NCBI GenBank assembly: GCA_022559985.1
Contig: JAFJTR010000082.1
Location: forward strand, 1-64,000
Reading direction: 5' to 3'
DNA: 64,000 nucleotides
Source of the DNA: Parastagonospora avenae f. sp. tritici 18332-5
Taxonomy: Eukaryota > Ascomycota > Dothideomycetes > Pleosporales > Phaeosphaeriaceae
The notes under the pieces are model-generated. The model searched no databases, was not told the DNA's origin, and saw only the letters and a program-made list of their open reading frames with translations. The position numbers and the translations under genes are program-made. This document shows, in pieces, positions 22,899 through 34,052 of this stretch. The stretch's first letter is position 1. Every line of letters begins with the position of its first letter.

Positions 22899-23943
22899 CC
22901 ACGCCGACCATGATGGCCTCTGCGCCAATGACACCCCCCACCCACGACCAAGTCCCCACCACCATCAAGATGGAGGATCTCCAGGTCCCCTACGACACAC
23001 CTTCACCCGCACCCTCATCAGCCCACGACATGTCACCGTCTTCGTCGACACCGGCGCCCACGGGCTCCGACGGCAAGCCCGTCAAGAAGCGCAAGTCGTG
23101 GGGCCAGGTACTCCCCGAGCCCAAGACCAGCCTGCCCCCACGCAAGCGCGCCAAGACAGAAGATGAGAAGGAGCAGCGCCGCATCGAGCGTGTGAAGCGC
23201 AACCGCCTCGCTGCCCACAACTCACGTGAGCGCAAGCGCCAAGAGTACGAGGTCCTCCAGGCCGAAAAGGATCAGATGGAGGCCGACCTCAAATCTTACA
23301 AGGAGAGGATGGCCCAGATGGAGGCCGAGCTCAAGTTCTATCGGTCTAAGTACCCCGGAGACGCTCCAGACACCGTCTTCGACCTCTCCTCGTCCACATC
23401 CGTCAACGACAACGGCGAGACCATCTGCCCCGCGCGGACGTCGGCATCGTTCCCAAGCCCCATCTCCATGGACTCGATGGACTCACCCCGAGACTCATCC
23501 TGCCAGCCCGAGACGCCCGCCTCCACCTTCGAGGCCGCCACCCCCGAATTCGACTCGACACAATATCCTGCCGCGATATTGTGCGACCTGCAGTGTCAGT
23601 CGGATTCGGTTACAACGGCGGGCTCCCCTCGGTGGGCAGCGATCTTGGCCTATCTCACTTTATTCAACCTCACCCTACAGTCGACGAAAAGCCTGTTGTC
23701 CTCGACAACCTCTTCGACTTTGACCAGTTCCCCGAAGGCTCTACTTCATTGGACCAGTCACAGCAACCCGCTTTCGGCATGGTTGACTCTCATGTCGATC
23801 TCTTTGGTGGCTCCCTCTTCGGCCACGGCCCCAGCTCAACCCCTTTCAGCTTTCCTGACAGTTTTGATGCAAAGTTCTCTGACTTGCAGAGTGCCTCTGG
23901 CGCAACTTATGTTAGCGACGAGGCTCTCGCAGCGGAGCTCTAG
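22847..23943 (+). CDS. hacA: HacA/Hac1 bZIP regulator of the unfolded protein response
   Basis: The N-terminal half carries the Hac1 signature KPVKKRKSWGQVLPEPK and a basic region (NRLAAHNSRERKR) with leucine zipper at about residues 105-165. It activates ER chaperone and secretion genes. The coding sequence is split by a 20-nt intron (23571-23590) that fits Ire1 processing, not the spliceosome. After removal, 22847-23570 plus 23591-23943 encode 358 residues; the new tail contains GFGYNGGLPSVGSD, FDFDQFPEG and the end SDEALAAEL. Without splicing the frame runs to a stop at 24154 (435 residues) with an unrelated tail. The first ATG at 22847 is used; a second in-frame Met follows two codons later. 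Confidence 0.96.
23571..23590 (+). other. Ire1-type unconventional intron of hacA (20 nt)
   Basis: The 5' site sits in a 7-nt loop CTG'CCGC closed by a perfect 9-bp stem (CACAATATC pairing with GATATTGTG, 23559-23583). The 3' site is a second loop CTG'CAGT (23588-23594) closed by GAC/GTC. Both loops fit the CNG'CNGN consensus, and the distance between the two cleavage points is exactly 20 nt, the length known for filamentous-fungal hacA. Removal shifts the reading into the conserved activating tail. Confidence 0.95.
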
Positions 23944-24864
23944 CGTCGAGACTGTCGACGAAAGGCCCACAAAGGGGACGAGCAGGGCTGGGCCTGTTAA
24001 CGGTGCCTTTATTCGATCACGACTGATGAAGTCTTCTCGGCGGAGACAAGTAGGGCGGCGTAGGCATGTAACACCACTAAAGCGAGGACTTGGACGGTTC
24101 ACGGGGTCATCACGGGGCAGGGAAAATATGGCGAATGGAGTCTTGAGCGATTGAATTCACTCTTGTAGAACATGCTCGTTTATGACTTGACATTGGACTT
24201 GGTAACCACTTGAGGCGGACAAGATAGATACACCAAGGGCTGGTGCCTTTCATGCAGCCCAATTCACCCATGTTCCATCACTTTGAATATTTTGTCTGAG
24301 CCCCTTATTTGTGCTTCTGCGGCGATCCATGTGCGATGATGCTATTTTCTCCACCAGCCAAAACCAGGCGTTCCGCTTGGCTGGTCTGGCTCGGCTGAAA
24401 AAAGCACTACAGCTGCGCCCTGACGTACATTGCGCCTTCTTGAACGCCGTACCAACACTGCGCCGTCCCGCGCGCAGCACTGCAGTACGTTCTATCCATA
24501 GCTATCCACTGTCGAATGCCGAGTTAGCAAAATATAGTAATTTGCTATTTTGAGTGCGCGAGGCTTCTCGGTCTCCGGAGGTCTTCGCTTCGCTTGCCAA
24601 CTCACACATCAACACACGTGCAACCGCTTCACGACACCACTTGCATGGATATTTGCTTCGTTGGGCGACGTCTTTACATTCTTGACTTCACCAGGACATG
24701 CCTTCGTACGCTGTCTAGACCGTGCTGCACGCGCGGCTCCAAGTCCACAACGTGCTCTCTTGCATAGCTGGGACATAAGTATGCCATGCCATGCTGCCAA
24801 CACGTCCTACTGCGATGATCCTCGACGAGGACTCATTCCTCCCTGGTCATGACTCCGGCGCCGC
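23944..24864. other. intergenic, no gene
   Basis: This is the 3' flank of hacA and the convergent 3' flank of the small minus-strand gene ending at 24865. The frame of unspliced hacA ends here at 24154. Other open frames are short and lack any signature. Confidence 0.5.
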
Positions 24865-25234
24865 CTATTTTGTAGCTTGATCGACAGGCGCCGCCTTGTT
24901 GCTGTCGCTCGCTGCGCTGCCCTGTCCAGTGTGACCAGCCTTGGGTGCGTCGCCGCCTCCTGAGCCAGAAAGACCTTCGATTGCTAATATCTGTTAGCAT
25001 TCATTGCTTAATTTAGGTCCTCCCAGGAGTGATGCGTACCTTCACCCTTCTCGATCTCGGGCATGGGTGCGACGTTGTTCTTGGCGTGCTGTAGAGTGTT
25101 CTGGAGTCGTTGTTAATATGGCACAAAATATTGCAGAGGTAAAGTCTGTAACATACATCTCCGGAGCTACCGTGGATGATGTCGTTGCCCTCGATGGGGC
25201 CGTTGTCGCTTGATCCGTCTCCGTTACGAGGCAT
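24865..25234 (-). CDS. small conserved fungal protein, 85 residues, unknown role
   Basis: Three short exons, 25234-25157, 25100-25040 and 24983-24865, join in frame (phases 0 and 1) across two 56-bp introns to give 85 residues. The start MPRNGDGSSDNGP and the middle PMPEIEKGEAIEGLSG look conserved and hydrophilic; the end is Gly/Ala/Ser-rich. There is no signal peptide, membrane segment or cysteine. I recall similar short MPRNGDGSSDNGP-type proteins across ascomycetes, all without assigned function. No exon is long enough for simple ORF calling, so the gene is easily missed. Confidence 0.8.
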
Positions 25235-25976
25235 GTTGTACGATATAAGGCGGGTGGTTTGGTTGTGGTGGAAGAAGTTTCAAGTAGTAAATTGTTACCT
25301 AGGTATGATAAAACTATGTGTGGCTGGATGTTACTTATGTACTTCAATACATTACCCATGGTTTTGTTCTTTGGTGTTTTCGTCTGACGTCACGGTGATG
25401 CTGTATTGTCTTCCGACCCACACTTTGCCATAAATTCTTTGAAGATCTGTTGTTAATGTGGAGCGGGTGTTCCTGAACATCGGGTAGAGTAGGGGTCAAG
25501 CACATGACCATGCAATACAATACGCATGCGATTGCTAGATCTTTGCAACGGACAGCCTAGTCCAAGGAGTTATAACCGTAACATCGTCCAGTCGTGCAAA
25601 CGCGACATGGCACGGCTGACGGAACACTCATGATACACAGGAAGCTAAAGTGCGATACAATGTGCTGACGCGACAGTTTATTCGGAACAATTGTAGGCTT
25701 TCTCTTCGAAACGCGAAGCAGCTGTGACCAGACAATATTCACGAACCCACCTTCATCCTAATGCTCTTACACCACATGTATTGCAGGCTGCCATTTACGA
25801 CGAACAGCGAAGAAGGGCATCTAATAGCCCGGAGCTGTAAACTGTATCGGTAGGCTTGAATTGCGACAGCAAGGCTCTGTGTATAGCCTCAGGCACTCTG
25901 TTCGCTTTTCATCTTGAGGGTCAATAGGTCGTATGAATTGCCAGACTTTGTTTACCATGCCAAATGCCAGATAACT
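25235..25976. other. intergenic, no gene
   Basis: This holds the promoter of the small gene (minus, start 25234) and the 3' flank of the FAD oxidoreductase. Nothing else is supported. Confidence 0.5.
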
Positions 25977-27402
25977 TCAAGACGGAAATCGCATTGCCTC
26001 AATCTTTGCGCTCGTTTGCCGGCCTTCGATCAACTCTGAAAGTACCATTCCCGTGCCAGGAGCATGCGAAATACCCCATGCACCGTGTCCTGCTGCAATA
26101 AAAACTCCTCCTTTTGGACCAGGCCGAGTTTTGATCCCACCCAGCTTCCCATCTGGTATCCTTGATACAATTGGACGTCCACTTGAAGTCACAGGACGGA
26201 AGCACTGTCGACCAAGATTAGTCGTGCTCGCTAACAATCTCAAGAACAAACTCACCAACGCCTCGCGCAATACGTCAAAGTCCTGGTCAGGCACAACTGC
26301 TACCATAGCTCGCGCACATGACTTCAGCTGGTTGATGGACTCCCCGCTAGCCTTGACTTCAGTCGCGACATCAGGTAGTGGAATGGTGGTGGTCGTGAGG
26401 CCTGCAAGATACAGCTCCCCTCCAGTCCGGGCAAACCATTCTGGCGAGAAGCCTAGTGTATCTGTTGCAAATACGGCATGGCACGATCCATTATCGGCTT
26501 CGGTGGGCTGGAAATGCGGATTCCGTATGAGTAGGGAATAGCCGCCGAGTGCAGAGATCGGAAGTCGCGTTGTCGATGTAGGAAATAGAGCACTGAAGAC
26601 GCGAGGCGACCATGCGCCAGATGTGATCGCTAGACGTGTGCATGGTACTGCAATAGGTAAGCTGCGCCGCTCTGTGTAGAGCATATTTCTTACGCTCTGA
26701 TACTACGCCATCTTGGCTTATGCGTATTCCACCCAATACACCACTCTCATCTCGTGACAGTGACAGTGCTCTCGCAGGATTGTGCACTTCCACGCCTCTC
26801 TCCTGACACCTTGCCAATAGCCACTGACAAAATCTTAACGGGTCAATCTGCGCCGTGGTTCCACTCCCACTTATGACTTCCATGGCTCCCTCCTTCGTGC
26901 GTCGCAACCATTGTGGCCCACCTTCCCCCGCTTCCCAAGGACTGACATGACAAGACAGCTGTGCTCTACTCGTGCCGCTCTTCATCCAGTCTTCACCACT
27001 CCCACTGACCGCCTCTTCGCCGTCCTGGCTTAGTGATATAGCAATGCTATCTGAATAGCCCCATTTTGACCGGCCATTGTGCGACTCGGCGAGCTGTGCG
27101 TGTAGGCTATACGATAATGCGCCGAGATCGGCTACAGAGGGAGCAAACCCTAAACGTATTGTCAGACAATAAGTACAACCAAGGACAGTTGACGAATTGA
27201 GATATGCCGTACAATCCGCAGCTAGAAAACCACCAGCAAACCCCGATGCGCAATGGAACAACTCAGGACTCGCATCGATCAAGTGTATACGCCTCGGGTT
27301 CGTATTGCCACTTTGCGACAAGAAGTAAGCAGTGCTCAGGCCAATTATACCACTTCCAAGGATAACTGTAGTCGTTATTTCGGAGTCGACTGTCGCGCCC
27401 AT
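25977..27402 (-). CDS. FAD-dependent oxidoreductase (D-amino-acid-oxidase fold, Tda3-like)
   Basis: Exons 27402-27213, 27149-26694 and 26647-25977 join in frame to 438 residues; the introns are 63 and 46 bp. The N-terminus has the FAD dinucleotide fold VILGSGIIGLSTAYFLSQ with an acidic end to the second strand (IHLIDASPEL), followed by the conserved SGFAGGFLA. The C-terminal part has the second FAD-binding segment of this superfamily, GGVFIAAGHGAWGISHAPGTG. It belongs to the DAO family. The yeast relative Tda3 is a putative oxidoreductase linked to endosome-to-Golgi traffic, but substrate and role here are unknown. No targeting signal is visible. Calling the first exon from ATG 27402 keeps the nucleotide fold at the very N-terminus, as usual. 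Confidence 0.85.
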
Positions 27403-27956
27403 TTTGTTTACGGGCTGGGCTGGAAAGGGGCATATACTTTTTACAAACAACCAACTTGCATACTAACAACCGCACACGCTTTTATGGGAAAAAATAGCAA
27501 GATCGCCTCCTTGCGCATGGCTCCGCGCAGCCATGCCCATGATGCATCACTTTCGTTCCATCGTTGAGGGGGAATCCATGGCAAAATGTAGAAAGCATCG
27601 TACGAGCGTGACCCCACAGGTTTTTTGAGCGCTAACGTGCAGCTGGTGAGCCCATATGGCCTGATCAATTACATGACCTACCACGGCTTGCCTTTTTGAG
27701 TCGAGGACAATCGTTTAGGTATGCGGAAGTCGAATGACATGGAGGAGACGATGATTCATTTGCGTAACGATCGCGAATGCATTCAAGTGGAGGAGAAAGG
27801 CGAGGCTAAACATGTACGTGGCTGAATTAAAACTACGGATGTGCTATGGACTGCTCGCTACAAATGAACACCCTGGCAATTGATCACTGCGTTCGTCGGG
27901 ATACTCGACTGTTCCACCCGCCTTATCCAATAATATCAGAAATCCGCAAAAGCGAC
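27403..27956. other. intergenic, no gene
   Basis: This is the promoter side of the FAD oxidoreductase and the 3' flank of the next minus-strand gene. No further feature is seen. Confidence 0.5.
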
Positions 27957-29697
27957 TCATGCACCCAGACTGTGGTTCGCCATGTCGTTGGCCAGCTGTA
28001 CGTCAGCAACAACACCCTCCAGTATCTCGTCGCTGATACCCGAGGAGCCTTCGTCCTCCAAGGCTGCATATGCGCGAATGACCTCCTCTAATGTCTCGTG
28101 GTCTCGTGCCATGGCAGCAGACTCCTCTGCAAGCGAAGCCACATCAAAACCTGTCTTCACCATGCAGGTGGTCTTGAGCGGCGATCCCGGGACTGTCGAC
28201 GAGGTGGACGGACGAGCGGAGCTCGAGCTTTGTGTATCACCGTAACCAGTGCCATCATAGAGGCTGCCATGGGTACCCCAGGTGCTCTGAGCCGGCTTTG
28301 GGTCCATGTCGAGGACCGGGAAAGATTCGACGTTCAAGTCAGCAACCCGCTTCTGCATGTCCCTCTGTGCCTGCGCCTGCCGATACGGATATTTCTGGTG
28401 AGAGGGCATCTGGTTCGTAGCCATTTCCTCGGGATCCTCGTTGAAAAGAATGTGCTCAATGCCAATGGGTGATGAGCCCTGACCCATGGAAGCCCGCTCA
28501 TTGAACTGACAGCGATCGCACGCGTATTGCCCACCGACGGGCCTTTTCGCATGGTGGACCTTTTCGTCTTGATGGATGCATTGAGCTAGCATCGAGTCAC
28601 ATCTGTCCGTTTGAGAGACATGCATGCCGGCTTTATCGGCTTCAGCGACGACGCCTGAGATCGATATACATTCATCAGCCATTGTGTTGATGAGGTAGGC
28701 TTCCTGCGCTGCATAGTCTAACTTCTGGTCAGGATCAACGCTAATACTGTCCGAATGGGGGCGCGTATGTTTGTCGACAACTGGGATGGTGAAGTAGCTC
28801 GACGACTTCGGAATAAGTCCCGACAAAGACGCCCCTTGCTCGACGCGTGACAGTTCAACACCAATCGTGTCATCAGCCTCATGGCAAGGATTCGCTCCAA
28901 GTATGGGCCTGTGTGGTGGTTCTGCGTAATTTCCGATTCGTGAATGCACAGGTCGTGAATCAAGATCCGAACCAGACATAACAGGATCCCGCTCCAGGGC
29001 CATCTGAAGTGGAGCAGGCGTGTTGGGCACAGTTCCTCGAGGCAGTTCCTGTGCGTGGACAGAAATGCTTGTCGGGAGATCATCCAGCTTTCCGAGAGTC
29101 GGTATAGGTACAGGGGACGAGTGGTGAACTTTCAAGCTGGAGGAAGATTGCTTGCGCCGAAGAGCACCAAACATGGGCTGGTCTGGAGGAGTGCGTTCGA
29201 AATTTAGCATAAGAGAAGGTCTAGTGCCCTTCCCCTCGATGGTTGTGTGGACTGGTGTGCAAGGACTCTGGTTCCATTTAACATCGGCTGGACGGCATCG
29301 ATACGAGACACCTACCTGTGACTCGACAACAGGCTCTTCGGATCGCTCTTTAGCTCTCTCCTTTAAAGGAGACGAACTCAAGCCTCGCAAAGAGCCCATG
29401 CTTCGCAGCGATCCCATCAACCTCTTCCGTCGAGATGGGCTCTCTTTGGACGGCGACATCTGCTGTGCATCTGGACATATGGACGACGCGTGAGTCGGTG
29501 AAAGCCCGAACTCTTCCAGATTTACAGCACTGTTCCCCTTGTCATTTGTCGGTCGTCGAATTGTCAGCATGGCCCATTCCAGAATACCTGCAGAGGAGGA
29601 TGACTCACGAGGATTCATAGCCATCGCAGAACGGGTTGAGGCCCGACATGCTGCGCTTCGCCTTCACAGTAAAGCGTTTCAAACCTTTGGTACTCAT
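27957..29697 (-). CDS. Ser/Pro-rich hypothetical protein, 553 residues
   Basis: A first exon 29697-29609 (MSTKGLKRFTVKAKRSMSG, then GYES) splices in frame to a long exon 29529-27957. The 79-bp intron has GTGAGT donor, CTGAC branch and CAG acceptor. The basic N-terminus is followed by long disordered Ser/Pro-rich tracts with SRRKRLMGSLRSMGSLRG near residue 65. A CDRCQF pair lies mid-protein and a helical acidic end (LEEVIRAYAALEDEG) closes the chain. No enzyme domain is recognised. It may be a signalling or cytoskeletal scaffold, but that is a guess. The reading of 29609-29697 as exon 1 is inferred from splice signals. Confidence 0.65.
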
Positions 29698-30402
29698 GGC
29701 TACTTTGATGACGCTGTAAAAGCTGGTTGTGTTCGTGGGTTGGATGCCCACGTGGGGATGGTTGAAGGTTGAGTGTTGAGTGAGACAGCGCCTGGACTCG
29801 AAAGCCACACAAAGCGCACTTACAGAGGGGCCTTGCGACTGCGATCGCGTTTGTTGACAAATACGGAAGATACTATGTAACGACGGTCAGAAGTCAAGAG
29901 CTTATGGACGATCACACTATTTGGACAGGGACGTTGTGCTAGCGTGAGGCAAGCACCTCACACTGACCTGCTCCAGCAATGTCTGACCACGCGGTTTTAC
30001 CGAAGCATGTGCATTCGATGTCAAGGCTTCCAGGTACTCATATGTGTTCCAAATCCTACTATATCGTGTAGCAGCTGCCCAGGTGTTGTTCATCTGTGAA
30101 CCGACCTCGTCGCTGTTAAGACCGAATTCTAACAAAAGTAATTCTCACACGAGGTCTCCAATGCGCCGGCGTCTGAGCGTCCAGCGCAGCCGGAGTGTAC
30201 ACACAATGTTCATAATAGCTTTCAAGTATAAGTTCTATGGCCAGCGGTCAGGCTCTTCTCTTGGGCTCGTACAACCCACCAAGTCCCTTGCACAGGATTA
30301 CAAGTGGAGTCGGCAGCCTTCTGAACCCACATATCTTCTCGGACACGATTTGATATCACAGTTCCCACTTCCAGCACACAAACATCGCTCTTCTCACATC
30401 GG
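29698..30402. other. divergent intergenic region
   Basis: About 700 bp between the start of the Ser/Pro-rich gene (minus) and the start of the hypothetical gene at 30403 (plus), presumably holding both promoters. An open frame here on the plus strand (30044-30562) overlaps the next gene in another phase and is not supported. Confidence 0.5.
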
Positions 30403-31362
30403 ATGTCTTTCAGCACACTCCCATACCCAGCTTCCTTGGTTCCAGGTCAGACGGGACCGAACTCAGTGCATCCAGCTCATTTTCATGGTGAGCACGGAGC
30501 TGGTGACCTACATTTACGTCCGTCACCACCACAGTTCCACGTTCCTCATAACGTTGATGTGAGGGCTCCTCCGCACAACCATAACGGCCTGGATCATACT
30601 GTACGACCTCGGCCTGCGGGGAGGAATCCAAATCGGAACGCCTCCGTGATCCATGGGTCACTCTGGGAACTATCTCCTAGCCCTTCCAATGAACTTGGCT
30701 CACTAGTAGACGTTTACCGGGAGACTAGCAATAGCCATCGAAGCGTGCGCTCGTCTCAACCTGAAATGAGCCCGCATCGCGCTAGCCTTTTGTTCCATCG
30801 TATGTCAGTGTCTGATACACATGCTCAACCGCGCTTCCATCATCTGAGCACCGATGGCAGTTCACATGCAGTGCCTGGGTACGATCTCGTCAAAAGTAAC
30901 ATGCAAGTAGAGCACGATCTCACCTTAAGAGATCGAAACCAGGATGACACACTGCTATCTCCACCAGCTGACACGATAGCCCTGCCCGTACCGCTACGTA
31001 CTGCGGCCTTGACAGTGCACATTAACCGACACGGTTACCTGCCTCATGGCGCGACTGACGCAGAGCCGTTCGATAAGACAACGTGGGAGACTGCCGAGAC
31101 TCTAATTCCCATTGATGAGCGACCATTTCGCCGCCCTCAAAGCGTCGCCGAATCCATCATGTCGAACAGTTTCATTGAACCTGACCAACTGAATGATGAA
31201 AATATCCAGCCATCCCTCATCCAATATATCCGCATACCTGGTCATCACGTCATGGATGAGTTGCGAACGTGCTTGCGTCGTGCTTATCATGCTCCGGTCT
31301 TGCATAGAACTCGGTCCCAGCAGCTTATTTCTAGCCGAGATGGTGAGCGCATGCCGTCATAA
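30403..31362 (+). CDS. hypothetical His/Pro-rich protein, 319 residues
   Basis: A single uninterrupted frame of 319 codons starts MSFSTLPYPASLVPGQ. The N-terminal third is rich in His, Pro and Asn (HFHGEHGAGDLHLRP). A middle Ser-rich region follows, then a more ordered C-terminal third (TTWETAETLIPIDERPF; NSFIEPDQLNDENIQ; YIRIPGHHVMDELRTCL). No signal peptide or membrane segment is present and no family is recognised. Fungal genes of this length without introns are common. The absence of stop codons through a biased sequence supports a real gene, but function is unknown. Confidence 0.55.
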   Translation: MSFSTLPYPASLVPGQTGPNSVHPAHFHGEHGAGDLHLRPSPPQFHVPHNVDVRAPPHNHNGLDHTVRPRPAGRNPNRNASVIHGSLWELSPSPSNELGSLVDVYRETSNSHRSVRSSQPEMSPHRASLLFHRMSVSDTHAQPRFHHLSTDGSSHAVPGYDLVKSNMQVEHDLTLRDRNQDDTLLSPPADTIALPVPLRTAALTVHINRHGYLPHGATDAEPFDKTTWETAETLIPIDERPFRRPQSVAESIMSNSFIEPDQLNDENIQPSLIQYIRIPGHHVMDELRTCLRRAYHAPVLHRTRSQQLISSRDGERMPS

Positions 31363-31884
31363 CTTCCCCAGCGCAACTCAAAGGCATTGAGTGTACAGTA
31401 GTAACAAAGACTATCATCGTTTCCTAAATGCCAACAGCTATGTGAGGTGATGTACATGAATTTGCTGTTGCACCCTAACCCAAGCCAGCCAGCAAGCTGC
31501 TGTTGCCATCGCATCGTCTCCCCATATCGTAGGGACGCAACGAACGTGAGACCTTGTGCCATTGAGGCTGTTATGAGCCAAGTGGCTTCCCCGTCTTTCC
31601 ACTCACACTCATCAAATAAATAAATAAGTAGAGAAACGTAGCAAAATCACATATATGGTGAACCATCAACCTTTGGGTGGAGTCAAATTAGGATGTGAAT
31701 AATTGAAGGTTGTGTTCGGTTGTTATGCAAGGGCTGTCCAGCTTTAACCTCCTCCTACTGTCTCACATGATGTGTTCCCCAAATGTCTTGTTTGAGCTTG
31801 TGCGGAAAGGTCTCTACTTCCCTACGAAAGTGTTTGTGACATGTATTGCTGGCTCAAAAAATTAGTCGGGATTAAAATTGAAGG
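31363..31884. other. intergenic, no gene
   Basis: About 520 bp between the hypothetical gene and the target duplication of the second solo LTR. The part from about 31600 is AT-rich. No gene or structured element is seen. Confidence 0.5.
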
Positions 31885-31889
31885 GATTC

Positions 31890-32099
31890 TGTTGGTAAGG
31901 CTTCGCACTAGTGCTGAAAGGAAATAACGATAACTAGGAATGCATTCTGTTCGGTGATTGTTGTTGACTTCCTTCTTGCTACGTGAGGATGCTACGGAGG
32001 TGTATATGGTCTGAAACGAGTGAGGCCGAAGTAGGATCAGATCGGCTCGTTAGGCAGCGTTCAGCAACCGACGTCCCTACCGATACTCATAATCCGACA
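31890..32099. mobile_element. solo LTR, copy 2 (210 bp)
   Basis: Same family and orientation as 1550-1760, with TGTTGG/CCGACA ends and high identity apart from a short divergent patch near 31955-31975 and scattered transitions. It is flanked by a perfect 5-bp duplication GATTC at 31885-31889 and 32100-32104, different from the GAAAC of copy 1, so the two copies inserted independently. No internal retrotransposon sequence is present. Confidence 0.88.
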
Positions 32100-32116
32100 G
32101 ATTCCCTAGTAATGAG

Positions 32117-32266
32117 CAGAGATGTCAACAAGCCAGCCAAGCCGGGCATTTGAGCTCGAATCTAACCTACTAAAGTAACTGCTAGGCCTATATAGGCTGC
32201 CGTTAAACTCTAAAGGGTAATCATCAAGCTGAGGTTGAGCCTCTGGCTGGCTTGTTGACATCTCTG
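32117..32266. mobile_element. hAT-type MITE, 150 bp
   Basis: Perfect 23-bp terminal inverted repeats lie at 32117-32139 and 32244-32266, starting CAGAGATG and ending CATCTCTG. An 8-bp target duplication GTAATGAG flanks them at 32109-32116 and 32267-32274. The CAG...CTG ends with an 8-bp duplication are the hallmark of hAT transposons. The 150-bp body has no coding capacity, so it is a non-autonomous element needing a hAT transposase elsewhere in the genome. Perfect ends and duplication suggest recent movement. Confidence 0.92.
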
Positions 32267-32274
32267 GTAATGAG

Positions 32275-32555
32275 CCCCAGGGTTGAAGACAGGGTAACGT
32301 CGAGGAAATTTAGGTATCTTAGTACACATACTCCAAACGACTTAGATCTTGTTATTAATCGTTAGAATTTCTTGTTTGACGAAACGAATACAATTCTGCC
32401 GTGTCTATCTAGTTCAACGAATTTTGAGCTCCATGAGCTGCTTCACTGTCACAATACCTACCAAGTCACGCAGGTTGGATGGATTGTGATGTCCAGTCAT
32501 CTTTAATCTAAACTTCTCCACATTTTATTCACTATTCTGTATTACATAGCGTCCT
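32275..32555. other. intergenic, AT-rich, no gene
   Basis: An AT-rich gap between the MITE and the 3' end of the 7TM gene. No structure beyond that is seen. Confidence 0.5.
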
Positions 32556-34052
32556 TCATACTTGACTGACTTTAGATACTGGACCCTTCTGCATCATGAT
32601 CCACTCTCTACTGTCATCGCTTGCCCCGTCGTCGTTGATACTCTTGCTTAGCTTCCCCGTCGTTCTCGAGCTTGTGCCCATCTTACTAGAATGTCCGCGA
32701 CTGTCTAAGTCGTCGTTGTTTCCATACCGAACCTCAAAGTCTTCTTCCTTCACGATCTGGAAGGGAAAAGATTGGCCGTCGGCACTTTTGTTGGGTGGAT
32801 GTTGGGGCGTTTTATTAAGAGAGCGCGAATATGAGTTCGAGTTTCCTGAGTAGGAGAAGATGGAAGGGAAGAGCCTTGTGAAGAGCGGTTTACAGCCTGG
32901 TAGACATCCACATATGATCCCGATGGAGGTTTCGATGCTGACGATCACGAAGAGGACGGTGCCATGCCCTATAGGGGTGTGCGTTAGTTGATGATGTTGA
33001 AAAGAGACACGCACGTTTCTGGGTGTCACAGGCAAGGTGTAATACGTACAGAGGAAGTCCCAAGATTTTAGGTATATGGAAACATACCACACACGCAACA
33101 GCCCAGCGATACAGATGATGACGCCCAGACAGAACATGGTGATCAAGGTAATGCGTTGGCGGACCGAGATCTGAACAGATGCGAGGTCTTTCGCGGGCCA
33201 CAGGAAGATGAGGACTAAATCGACGTTCCATCAGTAAGGAGGGCTGTTGTCTACAATGGGCTAGATACGTACAGTCGGTGAAAATATTGAGACTAGAGGT
33301 ACTGTAGTAGAGTGCAGGCGTGCTACCGCAGTCACGGACCGGGGACTGGATAAGCCAATAGCTTTGAACTGGGCTGCACTGAAATAACGTGGCGAAAAAC
33401 GCTGCGATTCCCCAACCGACTTCGTATGCCATGAGAATATAGCAAAACCACTTGTTCGACTTGCTCGGAAATATACCTACGTGAAGTCAGCAAGCCAGTA
33501 TTGTATGACCGTGGATGCAGGAGGACTCACGAAGATAGGTTATCAGAAGAGATATTTTAGTGAAGACGCAGACCGGGATGTAGAGCAGTTGACAGGCCAT
33601 GGCCATCTGTTCGTGAATCAGTGTGATGCCCCGTATGACCATAACATCGATAGTGACAGAAGTAGCGGCGTACCTGAGCTGATTGATATGGATTGATCAA
33701 GATCTCAGGCCGTAAATCGTAGAGATGGTATCCTGTCTGATACGCTGGAAGCGTTGATATACATATCATGATATTTGTCGCGGTTGATATGATCTGCCCA
33801 TGTCTCGTCAGCGCCTCAGAGCACATGCTATTCAAGGATGATTCGCACTGTGGCGGCGAGCATAAACCAGTCGTCCCATCCCAGCGCCTTCACAATGATG
33901 GTCCTGCTGTAAAATCGACCGGCCGTAAATATGATGGTCAGAATCGTCAAGGGTATCTCAACACCGAATACGAGCGGGCGACGCGTTTCGGGGTTCACGT
34001 AGTTGGGTGCCGGCCATTTTATGATATCTTCTATAGTTGGGAGAGTGGACAT
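32556..34052 (-). CDS. fungal rhodopsin-like 7TM integral membrane protein
   Basis: Six exons join in frame: 34052-33849, 33793-33674, 33606-33531, 33476-33273, 33214-33050 and 32968-32556, giving 393 residues; the five introns are 54-81 bp. Hydrophobic segments include PLTILTIIFTAGRFYSR, MACQLLYIPVCVFTKISLL and EVGWGIAAFFATLFQC. Further on come LIFLWPAKDL, LITMFCLGVIICIAGLL and HGTVLFVIVSIETSIGIICG. Family marks are GWDDW after the first helix, the loop DCGSTPALYYSTSSLNIFTD and the end of helix 7 GCLPGCKPL. This is the PTH11-related fungal rhodopsin domain family at the plasma membrane, which includes candidate receptors. The tail is Ser/Asp/Lys-rich. The ligand is unknown. Confidence 0.9.

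Noticed and set aside
30044..30562. 172-codon plus-strand frame
   Set aside because: It overlaps the supported gene at 30403 in another phase and shows no motif of its own.
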